Assembly (NCBI GenBank): GCA_964580965.1
Contig: CAZOLZ010000003.1
Coordinates: 24,875 to 88,874, forward strand
From: CAIUKX01 sp964580965
GTDB lineage: Bacteria; Bacteroidota; Bacteroidia; Flavobacteriales_D; Crocinitomicaceae
Direction of reading: 5' to 3'
DNA: 64,000 nt
Under the pieces are notes generated by a model. The model saw only the letters and a list, made by a program, of their open reading frames with translations. It was not told the origin of the DNA and did no database searches. Made by a program: the position numbers and the translations under genes. The first letter of the stretch is position 1. Each line of letters begins with the position of its first letter. Shown one piece after another: positions 15,867 to 24,121 of the stretch.

Positions 15867-17843
15867 ATTAATAATAATTTTTACGATATTGTTTTTGCTG
15901 GTTGGGGAGCAAGCGCTTGCATTTTATTAAAACAAATGCATGAAAAAGGATTACTTAAAAACAAAAGAATTTTATTAATCGATCCTGATGAAAAAAAAGA
16001 GAATGATAAAACATTTTGTTTTTGGGCTGAGGAATCTGATGATATCTATAAAGAATATGCATCCATTGTTTCTAACAGTTGGAAGCAAATTCAAATCAAT
16101 AATTTTTCACCAACTGAAATAGCTCCATTGTGTTATTATCATATTAATAGCTTAGATTTATATCAACTAGCAAGAGAAATCATCAAAATGTATGATGTTA
16201 ATCACATCAAAGAAAGCGTTTTAACCATTTATAAATCTGGTGATAAATTATATACAGAATCTGAAGGAGCTATTTATGAGTCTACCCGTGTTTTTGACGG
16301 AAGACCACCAAATTATAACTTAGCATTAAAAAGTGAATATAACATTTCACAATCTTTTATTGGCTATAAAATAAAATTAGAAGAGGGAGAATTTAATGAT
16401 GAAGTTTATCACATGATGGACTTTAGGGTGGATCAATCAATTGCAACTCAATTTATTTACATTTTACCATACAGTAAGTCTGAAGCTTTAGTTGAATTAA
16501 CTCGTTTTGGTAAGCAATTATTAGATGAATCAACTGCTAAAGAAGTATTGCAAAAATTCATTTCTAAAAATTATGGTGATTTTCATGTTGTTGACCAAGA
16601 AAAAGGAGTGATCCCAATGAGTTCAACACTTCCCAAAATAAAGAGCGTTAAAAATTGGATAAATATTGGTACAAGAGCTGGTAATGTAAAGCCAAGCACA
16701 GGTTATGCCTTTAAAAATATGTATGCACACAGCAAAAATATTTGTAATTCAATAGATTTAAATCCTAAAAAATCTTCAGCTAATCGTCGTTTTTTATTTT
16801 ACGACCAATTATTACTAATTATTTTAACCATTTGGCCAAATAAAGGAAAGCCAATTTTTGAAAGACTATTCAAAGCAAAGAGTGCAAATTTTGTTCTTCA
16901 ATTTTTAGATGAGAAAACTAGTTTTTCTCAAGAGTTAAGTATGTTTAGTAAATTACAAATAGGTGTTTTTCTTAAGGCATTATTGTACTGGCTATACTGG
17001 AAATATAAAGGATTAATATTCCCGATTCTAATGAGTCTTTATGTATTGTTTTCTTTTGTTTTTGAACCTTCTGCATCAACACCATTGAATACTTTTCAGT
17101 TTGGGTTATTAATTTTAGGCTTATTAGTTATCGGAATTCCTCATGGTGCCTTAGATCACCTCACAGGTTTTATTTCAAAAAAGAAAAAAATATCACTAAA
17201 ATTTATAGTCATTTATTTGTTACTAATGGTGCCTGTTTTTTTTCTTTGGATCCTGTTTCCTAAGATGGGATTATTTTTCTTTTTAATTTATTCTGCTTGG
17301 CATTTTGGTCAAACTGACATGAAGCATTGGAATATTAGGTCTAAATTTATTGGCTTTTTATGGGGAGTAATACTATTGAGTTTTTTATTGTTAACTCACA
17401 TTGAACAGTTGAAAATTGTTTTGAATGCACTCAATATTAATTCAATAACATCATTCAATGGAATAAATTTTATCTGTTATTTTATAATTGCAGTTGGTTT
17501 TATACTCTCTGTAATTTTTAAAAAAATAGAGTGGTTTATCATTCTAACTTTTTTATTTTTTTCACAATACATCAACTTGATTTTCGCTTTTGGGATTTAT
17601 TTTATTTTCCATCACAGCAGAATAGGTTGGAAACACCTAAAAAGAAGCCTTTCTATTTCAAATTTCAGAATGTATTTCCTCGCTCTACCTTTCAATATTG
17701 GAGCAATCGTTTTATTTCTCTTATTCTTTAATAATTTTCAGTTGAGCTTAAATCAAAATATTGCTTACTTCTTTATTTTTCTTTCCTGTGTTAGTTTTCC
17801 TCACGTTTTAAGTATGGCTGTTTTTTATAAGAATAATAAATAA
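15867..17843 (+). CDS. lycopene beta-cyclase fused to Brp/Blh beta-carotene 15,15'-dioxygenase
   Basis: About 658 residues combining two enzymes. Residues 1-350 are a CrtY-type lycopene cyclase: the FAD-binding strand YDIVFAGWGASA (residues 6-17), a DGRPPNY motif, and GNVKPSTGYAF near residue 255-265. From about residue 370 a polytopic Blh domain follows with GIPHGALDHLTG (about 423), SAWHFGQTD (about 477) and FHHSRIGWKHL (about 581), which carry the conserved histidines that bind the catalytic iron in this family. Together they would make beta-carotene and cleave it to retinal. The first ATG in frame (15936) is too late because it cuts off the FAD motif; the frame opens at 15846 with no ATG, GTG or TTG, so I place the start at ATT 15867 (ATA 15864 is the alternative). 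Confidence 0.85.
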   Translation: MNNNFYDIVFAGWGASACILLKQMHEKGLLKNKRILLIDPDEKKENDKTFCFWAEESDDIYKEYASIVSNSWKQIQINNFSPTEIAPLCYYHINSLDLYQLAREIIKMYDVNHIKESVLTIYKSGDKLYTESEGAIYESTRVFDGRPPNYNLALKSEYNISQSFIGYKIKLEEGEFNDEVYHMMDFRVDQSIATQFIYILPYSKSEALVELTRFGKQLLDESTAKEVLQKFISKNYGDFHVVDQEKGVIPMSSTLPKIKSVKNWINIGTRAGNVKPSTGYAFKNMYAHSKNICNSIDLNPKKSSANRRFLFYDQLLLIILTIWPNKGKPIFERLFKAKSANFVLQFLDEKTSFSQELSMFSKLQIGVFLKALLYWLYWKYKGLIFPILMSLYVLFSFVFEPSASTPLNTFQFGLLILGLLVIGIPHGALDHLTGFISKKKKISLKFIVIYLLLMVPVFFLWILFPKMGLFFFLIYSAWHFGQTDMKHWNIRSKFIGFLWGVILLSFLLLTHIEQLKIVLNALNINSITSFNGINFICYFIIAVGFILSVIFKKIEWFIILTFLFFSQYINLIFAFGIYFIFHHSRIGWKHLKRSLSISNFRMYFLALPFNIGAIVLFLLFFNNFQLSLNQNIAYFFIFLSCVSFPHVLSMAVFYKNNK

Positions 17844-17891
17844 GATTATTAATTTTAATCAACAAAGTTTAGGATATTATTTTGACAGCTA

Positions 17892-18275
17892 ATGAATTTT
17901 AGATACGCAAGACATACAGATGACCTTGAACCTCTGGTTAAATTTTATACAGAAATAGTTGGTTTAAAGCAATTAGGAGGATTTAAAAACCATTCCTCAT
18001 ATGATCGTGTTTTTTTGGGTGTTCCAGAATCAAAATGGCATATAGAGTTTACACAATCAAATGAAACTGCCAAACACAAACCTGACGATGATGATCTTTT
18101 AGTTTTCTACATCAAAAAAGAAAAAGAGTTAGATGTTATTAGTGAAAAAATCAATAAAGCTGGCATCCAAATCGTAAAATCTAAAAATCCTTTTTGGAAT
18201 GAAAATGGTTTTGAAATTAAAGATCCTGATGGCTTTAGTATTGTATTCAGTAAAATGATAACAAATTTAAAATAA
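17892..18275 (+). CDS. VOC (glyoxalase/bleomycin-resistance fold) family protein
   Basis: A 127-residue protein of the vicinal-oxygen-chelate superfamily. It starts NFRYARHTDDLEPLVKFYTEIVGLKQLGGF, in which the beta strand, helix and VGL/LG pattern is typical (first metal ligand His8 region), and ends with NGFEIKDPDGFSIVFSK, the DPDG turn before the last strand. Members include glyoxalases, dioxygenases and fosfomycin-type resistance enzymes; the substrate here is unknown. It lies 48 bases after the crtY-blh stop and may be on the same transcript, but no functional link is evident. The downstream DUF2891 gene is convergent. Confidence 0.78.
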   Translation: MNFRYARHTDDLEPLVKFYTEIVGLKQLGGFKNHSSYDRVFLGVPESKWHIEFTQSNETAKHKPDDDDLLVFYIKKEKELDVISEKINKAGIQIVKSKNPFWNENGFEIKDPDGFSIVFSKMITNLK

Positions 18276-18289
18276 ATACCGCCAAAAAT

Positions 18290-19384
18290 CTATTTTTCCC
18301 TCGCAATTAAAGCGTTAAGCGCAAAAGATGCTAACCAATGTTCACCCATATAATCTCCATCAACGATTGAAGGTAACGAATGCATCAAATGTTTATCAGC
18401 AACTTTATACAAATGTTTAAACGCTTTGTCGTAATCAGCTAATTGGTAAAAACACCAAGCACGACTGAAATTCAAGCCGTCTAAATGCACCATATGACCG
18501 TCAGAACGATCGCTGACAAAACCAACTTCTAAATCAAAATTATTTTCTAATAAATCAGGAAAATAATCCTTTAGCCAAGTAAAAAACTCATTTTTAGGTA
18601 AAACCCTTCTCATAAGGTCAACCGTTTCTAAAGATGGAGATAAAAAATCATATCCACTCGGTTCATATTGATAGGGTACATCGATGTCTTTCAAATAGAA
18701 ATCTTTTGCACGTTTTTCAATGATTTTTTTTAATTCGTTTTGCTTGGTGAAAACCGCGTAGTCGTGAGCGAAAGTTAAACCAAAGGCTGTATTAATGTGA
18801 TCTCCTGAACGAAGAGGATAATTCAATTTTGGTAAATATTTTAAGTATTTTTCAACGATTAAATCCGCTAAAGGTTGAAGGTTATTTGCCCATTGTTGAG
18901 CATCCGAATCTTTAAAGTTTAATAATTCTTGCTGTAATTTTAATAACCAAGCCCAACCATAAGTGCGTTCAAAAGAACTATTTTGTTTCTGTTGAAAATA
19001 ATGAATTTCTGCTTCGATATTTTCGGCAGTCAATTGACGATTCAAGTATTTTCTTATCTTTTCCGCATTTTTCAATTGAGGATATCGATTTAAGAGCGAA
19101 ATCATTAACCAATGACCATGAACCGATGAATGCCAATCAAAACATCCATAAAAGGCTGGATGCAATTCTTTTGGTGTATGTAAGTCTGAACTATCGTTCA
19201 AAACTTGCATCAACTTATTTGGGTATTCTTGTTCAACACATTTTAACGGAAGCTCGACCAGTCGTTCTGCTTCTTGTTGTGTCAATAATTGTTTAGCTAA
19301 ACTTTTTGATGTTTCTTTTTTAGGTTGATTTGTTTGACAACCAACAACCAAAATAGCGAGTAATAATAGTTTAAAAAAGTTCAT
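18290..19384 (-). CDS. DUF2891 family lipoprotein
   Basis: A 364-residue protein. From the ATG at 19384 it has a type II signal peptide (MNFFKLLLLAILVVGC, lipobox Cys16). The mature part matches my memory of DUF2891: LHPAFYGCFDWHSSVHGHW, RSGDHINTAFGLTFA and GDYMGEHWLASFALNAL, with many conserved His, Trp and Asp residues suggestive of an alpha/alpha toroid hydrolase-like fold. Activity is not established to my knowledge. The frame extends upstream to 19432, but that would overlap dxr and bury the signal peptide. The start is 2 bases from the dxr stop, so the two genes are likely cotranscribed. Confidence 0.72.
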   Translation of the reverse strand: MNFFKLLLLAILVVGCQTNQPKKETSKSLAKQLLTQQEAERLVELPLKCVEQEYPNKLMQVLNDSSDLHTPKELHPAFYGCFDWHSSVHGHWLMISLLNRYPQLKNAEKIRKYLNRQLTAENIEAEIHYFQQKQNSSFERTYGWAWLLKLQQELLNFKDSDAQQWANNLQPLADLIVEKYLKYLPKLNYPLRSGDHINTAFGLTFAHDYAVFTKQNELKKIIEKRAKDFYLKDIDVPYQYEPSGYDFLSPSLETVDLMRRVLPKNEFFTWLKDYFPDLLENNFDLEVGFVSDRSDGHMVHLDGLNFSRAWCFYQLADYDKAFKHLYKVADKHLMHSLPSIVDGDYMGEHWLASFALNALIAREK

Positions 19385-19385
19385 T

Positions 19386-20546
19386 TTATTTTTGAATATA
19401 TGACCATGCAATTTTACGAGCCTCAGCATCACTATGAACGAAATCTTCGTATTGAGGATGAAGTTTAGAAGGACATTGTTTCAACGTTGCTTCATTGATT
19501 TTTGCAATATCCAAAAATGAAATCTGTTCTTTCAAAAAAGCATCTACGGACACTTCATTCGCAGCATTTAGAATACAAGCTGCTGTTCCTTCCATTTCCA
19601 TTGCTTGATAAGCTAAATCTAAGTTTCGGAATGTTTTTCTATCCGGTTGCTCGAATGTTAATTGAGGATAATCTAAAAAGTTAAAGCGAGGAAAATCAGT
19701 TTTAAAGCGATCTGGGTAAGTCAATGCAAATTGAATGGGTAATTTCATATCTGGTAAACCCATTTGAGCCTTCATACTTCCATCTTCAAACTGTACCAAT
19801 GAATGAACAATAGATTGCGGATGAACGATAACATCAATCTGATCTGGTTTTAAATTAAACAACCATTTTGCTTCAATCACTTCAAGACCTTTATTCATCA
19901 TAGAAGCCGAGTCAATCGTAATTTTAGCTCCCATCGACCAATTAGGATGTTTTAAGGCTTGTTTTAAGGTCACTTTTTCTAACTTTTCAGTAGTAAAACC
20001 TCTAAAAGGACCACCAGAAGCAGTTAAGTAAATCTTTTCAATTTTATTGTGAAATTCACCAACTAAACATTGGAAAATAGCTGAATGTTCCGAATCAACA
20101 GGATAAATATTAACCCCATATTCTTTGGCTAATTTCGTGATTAATTCACCAGCAACAACGAGTGTTTCTTTGTTTGCCAAAGCGATTGTTTTTCGAGCTC
20201 TAATAGCAGCAATTGTTGGCTTTAAACCTGCATAGCCTACAAGAGCAGTTAAAACCGTATGAACTTCATTAAATTCTACAACTTGTGATAACGATTCAGC
20301 ACCTGTATAAACTGAGATATCAGTTTCAATTAAAGCTTGTTTTACTGATTCATATTTTGATTCATCACCAATAACTACCACATTAGGTTGAAATTTCAAT
20401 GCTTGTTGAATCAATAAATCAGCATTTGATTGTGCCGTGATAACTTGTAAATCAAATAAATCCGGGTAGGATTCAATCACTTCCAAAGCCTGTGTCCCAA
20501 TAGATCCTGTCGACCCTAAAATTGCTATGCCTTTTTTCTCACTCAT
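19386..20546 (-). CDS. dxr: 1-deoxy-D-xylulose-5-phosphate reductoisomerase
   Basis: A 386-residue full-length Dxr, second enzyme of the MEP isoprenoid pathway (DXP to MEP, NADPH- and metal-dependent, cytoplasmic). Visible motifs: the nucleotide-binding GSTGSIGTQ at 11-19, NKETLVVAGE, DSEHSAIFQ with the metal ligands, SGGPFRG, KHPNWSMG and SASMMNKGLEVIEA. It provides precursors for carotenoids and retinal, quinones and undecaprenyl lipids made by other genes in this window. The ATG at 20546 is preceded by a perfect -7 box only 4 bases away. The lipoprotein gene downstream follows after one base. Confidence 0.97.
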   Translation of the reverse strand: MSEKKGIAILGSTGSIGTQALEVIESYPDLFDLQVITAQSNADLLIQQALKFQPNVVVIGDESKYESVKQALIETDISVYTGAESLSQVVEFNEVHTVLTALVGYAGLKPTIAAIRARKTIALANKETLVVAGELITKLAKEYGVNIYPVDSEHSAIFQCLVGEFHNKIEKIYLTASGGPFRGFTTEKLEKVTLKQALKHPNWSMGAKITIDSASMMNKGLEVIEAKWLFNLKPDQIDVIVHPQSIVHSLVQFEDGSMKAQMGLPDMKLPIQFALTYPDRFKTDFPRFNFLDYPQLTFEQPDRKTFRNLDLAYQAMEMEGTAACILNAANEVSVDAFLKEQISFLDIAKINEATLKQCPSKLHPQYEDFVHSDAEARKIAWSYIQK

Positions 20547-20550
20547 AGTG

Positions 20551-20558
20551 CAAAAATA
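20551..20558 (-). promoter_or_regulatory. -7 promoter box before dxr
   Basis: TATTTTTG on the minus strand, a perfect TAnnTTTG match whose final G is 4 bases from the dxr ATG. It implies a leaderless or nearly leaderless message. No convincing -33 TTG at the standard distance. Confidence 0.5.
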
Positions 20559-20700
20559 GGCGTATAATTTGAAATAGGAATAGTATTGGGATATATTCTT
20601 TAATCATCTTTTAGTATAAATCTCCCCTGCTTATTCCCCTCATGGGGAAAGTTAAAATACATTTCGAAACTTTTAAGTTTTGTGTCTGTATGACGCAAAT

Positions 20701-21426
20701 TTAAGAGAACTTAATATTCTCTTCCTCAATAATATGATCTCCTTTTAGCTTCAAAAACACTTGAATCAAAGCAGCAACATCTTTTTCGCAATATATTTTA
20801 ATCCGTTCTAAATCATTTTCTTCATAATAAACACGAGCTACATCAGCACCTGAAATATCATCTTTCGGTGTGGGAACATTGAAAATATTACATAATAAAG
20901 GCAAAGATGTGTAGGCTTTAAAATCTCCAAATTTCCACAATTCCATTGTATCAATGTGGTTGATTTCCCATGGTTTTTTTCCTGCAATGTTTAAAATTTT
21001 AGGCAATTTTATTTCATTAATTAACAGTCTTCTACAAATATATGGGAAGTCAAATTCTTTCGCATTATGTCCACATAAAATATGAAAAGCTGTGTTGTAA
21101 TTTTCATTTAACAACTTACAAAATTGACGTAACAATGTTTCTTCATCATCATGATAAAAAGATTTTAAACGAATATGACGAACACCTAAAGAGTCAACAT
21201 GAACAAAGCCAACAGAAATGCAAATAATTTTACCAAATTCAGCAAAAATACTCGAACGGCTGTCATAAGCTTCTTCGAAACGTGTTTCGTCACCTTGATG
21301 AATGCCTCGTGTTTTACTTAAAAACAATTGTTTCTTTGCATCATCAAGCTCATCAAAATTATAAACTTGTGGTGCTGTTTCTATATCTAGAAATAAAATT
21401 TTATCGAATTCAACTTTGTCTAACAT
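20701..21426 (-). CDS. DEDDy 3'-5' exonuclease (predicted PolB-like)
   Basis: A 241-residue DnaQ-superfamily exonuclease. The three Exo motifs are present: ILFLDIETAP (Exo I, DxE) at about 10-19, CGHNAKEFDFPYI (Exo II, D), and IYCEKDVAALI (Exo III of the DEDDy type, Y-x-x-x-D), so the two-metal active site is intact. The family is annotated as predicted 3'-5' exonuclease related to polymerase B proofreading domains; it would act on DNA or RNA in the cytoplasm. A TTG at 21432 lies in the same frame but is part of the -7 box, so the ATG at 21426 is the start. Monocistronic. Confidence 0.8.
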   Translation of the reverse strand: MLDKVEFDKILFLDIETAPQVYNFDELDDAKKQLFLSKTRGIHQGDETRFEEAYDSRSSIFAEFGKIICISVGFVHVDSLGVRHIRLKSFYHDDEETLLRQFCKLLNENYNTAFHILCGHNAKEFDFPYICRRLLINEIKLPKILNIAGKKPWEINHIDTMELWKFGDFKAYTSLPLLCNIFNVPTPKDDISGADVARVYYEENDLERIKIYCEKDVAALIQVFLKLKGDHIIEEENIKFS

Positions 21427-21429
21427 AAT

Positions 21430-21437
21430 CAAAACTA
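21430..21437 (-). promoter_or_regulatory. -7 promoter box before the exonuclease gene
   Basis: TAGTTTTG on the minus strand, followed by ATT and then the ATG at 21426. The perfect TAnnTTTG match lies 3 bases from the start codon, which rules out the upstream TTG start and suggests a leaderless message. Confidence 0.5.
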
Positions 21438-21463
21438 GAGTTATTTGTTAAGTAAATTTAGGT

Positions 21464-21910
21464 TTATTTTTTTCTTAATTTAATGAATTCCTGAATTTTT
21501 TCATTTTCAATAAGAACCGTTAAATTGTAATAAACAATCTTCCATTCGTTATTAGATTTCATCAGAATTCCACTTCCTCTACAACCTTCCATCCAAGTTG
21601 CTAAATCTTCATCAAACCAAACGATGGTCGTATCTGTTGAAAAATTCCAATACCTATTGGAAGGTGTAAAATCCCAAGCCTTTCCTTGATCGAAATAGGG
21701 TTTTGAGAAGGATGCAAACGCTTGTTTACTCCATCGTTCCTCTGGTGCTGTACCTAAAAACACAAAGCTCGAATCCATAAAATTAAAATACTGCTCAAAA
21801 TTTGATTCACCTGCTGCACGATGCCATTGATTGACCAAAGAATCAAGGTTTTGACCATTTGATTGAAATAAAAAAAGAAGCGTAAAAATGAGAAGTATGT
21901 AACGATGCAT
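21464..21910 (-). CDS. secreted NTF2-like (SnoaL/DUF4440-type) protein
   Basis: A 148-residue protein with a Sec signal peptide ending QSNG-Q near residue 20. The mature part has the cone-shaped NTF2-like pattern: an N-terminal helix (LVNQWHRAAGESNFEQYFNF), MDSSFVFLGTAPEE, and a beta-rich C-terminal part with EDLATWMEGCRGSGILM and NNEWKIVYYNLTVLI. Bacteroidota often export such proteins; some are enzymes, some binding proteins, and this one has no clear active site. It is upstream of the exonuclease gene in transcription direction, but that gene has its own promoter box. Confidence 0.7.
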   Translation of the reverse strand: MHRYILLIFTLLFLFQSNGQNLDSLVNQWHRAAGESNFEQYFNFMDSSFVFLGTAPEERWSKQAFASFSKPYFDQGKAWDFTPSNRYWNFSTDTTIVWFDEDLATWMEGCRGSGILMKSNNEWKIVYYNLTVLIENEKIQEFIKLRKK

Positions 21911-22050
21911 TATTTATAATTTTAGCAAAATAAATTTAAGTAAAAAAATTAGAGTAATTAGATTATTAAGGTCAGGATTTTCTTCATTTTAATATTATAA
22001 ATATTGCTGCTCTAATTCATTGATTTGTTAAACAAACAGTTTAATTTTTA

Positions 22051-22081
22051 TTGATTAATTAGTGTTTAATTACTACTTTTA
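22051..22081 (+). promoter_or_regulatory. candidate promoter of the purQ operon
   Basis: TTG at 22051-22053, a 20-base spacer and TACTTTTA at 22074-22081, which differs from TAnnTTTG only in the last base. The -7 box forms the left arm of the inverted repeat at 22073-22098, so a protein bound there could block transcription. Confidence 0.45.
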
Positions 22082-22098
22082 CCGCGTGATAAAAGTAG
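22073..22098 (+). promoter_or_regulatory. perfect 9-bp inverted repeat upstream of purQ (operator or attenuator candidate)
   Basis: CTACTTTTA (22073-22081), spacer CCGCGTGA, TAAAAGTAG (22090-22098). It is directly followed by a second small hairpin GGAAA-GCTT-TTTCC (22098-22111) and then the purQ start at 22131. It overlaps the presumed -7 box. It does not look like the Gram-positive PurR box or the proteobacterial PurR operator that I know. Confidence 0.5.
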
Positions 22099-22130
22099 GA
22101 AAGCTTTTTCCTTTTAAATAAAAAGAATTT

Positions 22131-22814
22131 ATGAAATTTGGTGTTGTTACTTTTCCTGGATCAAACTGTGACGAGGATATGGTATATGTTCTACAAGATA
22201 TTTTAGGACAAAAAGTTGAAAAATTATGGCATAAAGGCACAGATCTGAAGGGGGTTGATTTTGTCGTGCTTCCAGGCGGTTTTTCTTATGGAGATTATTT
22301 ACGTTCAGGAGCTATTGCCAAATTATCACCAATTATGGGAGAAGTAATTAATCATGCAAATAAAGGTGGTTATGTCATGGGAATCTGTAACGGTTTCCAA
22401 ATTTTAACTGAGTCTGGATTGTTGGATGGTGCTTTGCTTCACAATAACAATCAGAAATTTATTTGTAAAAATACATTTATCAAACCCGCTTCTTCTTCTG
22501 CAGCTATATCTAAAGGTATGGAGGATAAAGCGTACAAAATTCCAATTGCTCACGGTGAAGGGCGTTTTTATGCACCAGAAGATACAATTAAGAAAATTCA
22601 AGATAATGATCAAATCATTTTCCAATACTGTGATAGCGAAGGAAATGTTAAAACGGAAGAAAATCCAAATGGATCATTGTTAAACATTGCTGGAATTACA
22701 AATGCTGGTAAAAATGTTTTTGGTATGATGCCTCACCCAGAAAGAGCAGCAGATTACCAATTATCAAATGAAGATGGTAAAGTATTATTTGAATCTTTAT
22801 TAAAATTCTGCTAA
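22131..22814 (+). CDS. purQ: phosphoribosylformylglycinamidine synthase, glutaminase subunit PurQ
   Basis: A 227-residue class I glutamine amidotransferase. Motifs: FPGSNCDED at 8-16, PGGFSYGDYLR at about 48-58, the nucleophile Cys86 in GICNGFQ, and the His/Glu of the triad in MPHPERA near the C-terminus. It releases ammonia for FGAM synthesis (step 4 of purine biosynthesis) and must work with PurL and PurS from elsewhere. Many Bacteroidota have a single fused PurL, so a separate PurQ is worth noting. It is the first gene of a run with purD 15 bases downstream. Confidence 0.94.
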   Translation: MKFGVVTFPGSNCDEDMVYVLQDILGQKVEKLWHKGTDLKGVDFVVLPGGFSYGDYLRSGAIAKLSPIMGEVINHANKGGYVMGICNGFQILTESGLLDGALLHNNNQKFICKNTFIKPASSSAAISKGMEDKAYKIPIAHGEGRFYAPEDTIKKIQDNDQIIFQYCDSEGNVKTEENPNGSLLNIAGITNAGKNVFGMMPHPERAADYQLSNEDGKVLFESLLKFC

Positions 22815-22829
22815 CATAAACAACTACAA

Positions 22830-24104
22830 ATGAAAGTATTACTTCTAGGTTCAGGAGGAAGAGAACACGCATTAGCTTGGAAAATAGCTCAAAGTTCTTC
22901 TTTAGAAGAATTATATATTGCACCAGGAAATGCTGGCACAAAACAACATGGAACAAATGTTTCAATGGATGTAAATGATTTTGAGTCAATCAAAACTTTT
23001 GTACTTGAAAAGGAAATAAACATGGTTGTTGTTGGACCAGAAGATCCGTTAGTAAATGGAATTTCTGATTTCTTCAAAGCTGATGAACAATTAAATAAGG
23101 TTCCTGTTATCGGACCAAGTAAAGAAGGTGCTCAGTTAGAAGGAAGTAAAGATTTTGCGAAGCAGTTCATGATGCGTCACAATATCCCAACAGCAAAATA
23201 TGCAACTTTCACAAAAGACACCATAGAAGAGGGTAATAAGTTCTTAGCTTCAATGAAACCTCCATACGTTTTGAAAGCAGACGGATTAGCTGCTGGAAAA
23301 GGGGTGTTGATTTTAAATTCTTTGGAGGAAGCTCAAGAAGAATTGAAAAACATGTTAGCTGATGCCAAGTTTGGTGAAGCAAGTTCAAGAGTAGTAATTG
23401 AACAATTCTTATCAGGCGTTGAATTATCTGTATTTGTAATTACTGATGGAGAGTCTTTTAAAATTTTACCTGAAGCGAAAGATTACAAACGAATCGGTGA
23501 AGGTGACACAGGATTAAATACTGGTGGAATGGGTGCTATCTCTCCAGTTCCATTTGCTGATAATACATTTAAAGATAAAATCAAAAACCAAATCATTATT
23601 CCTACCGTTAAAGGAATAAAATCAGAAGGTATTGACTATAAAGGATTTATCTTTTTTGGTTTAATCAACGTTAAAGGAGAACCTTATGTGATTGAATACA
23701 ATTGTCGTATGGGGGATCCAGAGACCGAAGTTGTTATTCCTAGATTGAAATCTGATATATTAGACCTTTTTGAAGGGGTAGCTACAGGAACATTATCGGA
23801 AGCTGATATTGTATTTGATGATAGAAGTGCTTGTACAGTAATGATGGTATCTGGTGGTTATCCAGAAAAATATGAAAAAGGAAAGCAAATTTTCGGAATT
23901 AATACTGTAAACGAAAGTATTATTTTCCATGCGGGAACAAAAGCAGATGGGCCAACTGTTGTATCAGCAGGAGGTAGAGTTTTAGCATTAACATCTTACG
24001 GAAAAAATTTGAAAGTTGCGTTGGATAAATCTTACGAAAGTGCAGATAAAATTGAATTCGATAAGGCTTATTACAGAAAAGACATCGGTTTTGATGTGCA
24101 ATGA
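22830..24104 (+). CDS. purD: phosphoribosylamine-glycine ligase
   Basis: A 424-residue ATP-grasp enzyme making GAR from phosphoribosylamine and glycine (step 2 of purine synthesis, cytoplasm). Visible: N-terminal MKVLLLGSGGREHALAWK, VVGPEDPLVNGISD, the ATP-grasp segment PPYVLKADGLAAGKGVLIL, LNTGGMGAISPVPF and EYNCRMGDPETEVV with metal and glycine ligands. Full length, no anomaly. Grouped with purQ under what looks like one promoter; purH lies 18 kb away on the other strand. Confidence 0.97.
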   Translation: MKVLLLGSGGREHALAWKIAQSSSLEELYIAPGNAGTKQHGTNVSMDVNDFESIKTFVLEKEINMVVVGPEDPLVNGISDFFKADEQLNKVPVIGPSKEGAQLEGSKDFAKQFMMRHNIPTAKYATFTKDTIEEGNKFLASMKPPYVLKADGLAAGKGVLILNSLEEAQEELKNMLADAKFGEASSRVVIEQFLSGVELSVFVITDGESFKILPEAKDYKRIGEGDTGLNTGGMGAISPVPFADNTFKDKIKNQIIIPTVKGIKSEGIDYKGFIFFGLINVKGEPYVIEYNCRMGDPETEVVIPRLKSDILDLFEGVATGTLSEADIVFDDRSACTVMMVSGGYPEKYEKGKQIFGINTVNESIIFHAGTKADGPTVVSAGGRVLALTSYGKNLKVALDKSYESADKIEFDKAYYRKDIGFDVQ

Positions 24105-24121
24105 TTTAAGTAACTAGTTCA

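Noticed and set aside
15671..18275. A rhodopsin gene next to the retinal-forming enzyme
   Set aside because: I looked for a seven-helix protein with the retinal-binding Lys helix in both strands around the gene; the only neighbours are a Spy-like and a VOC protein.
20634..20649. TTCCCC-TCAT-GGGGAA hairpin after the exonuclease gene
   Set aside because: The stem is good but no T tract follows on either strand, so I do not call a terminator; it may be a chance palindrome or an mRNA-stabilising end.
22404..23077. Open frames antisense to purQ and purD
   Set aside because: They lie fully inside well-supported genes, have no recognisable protein features and arise from low-GC codon use.
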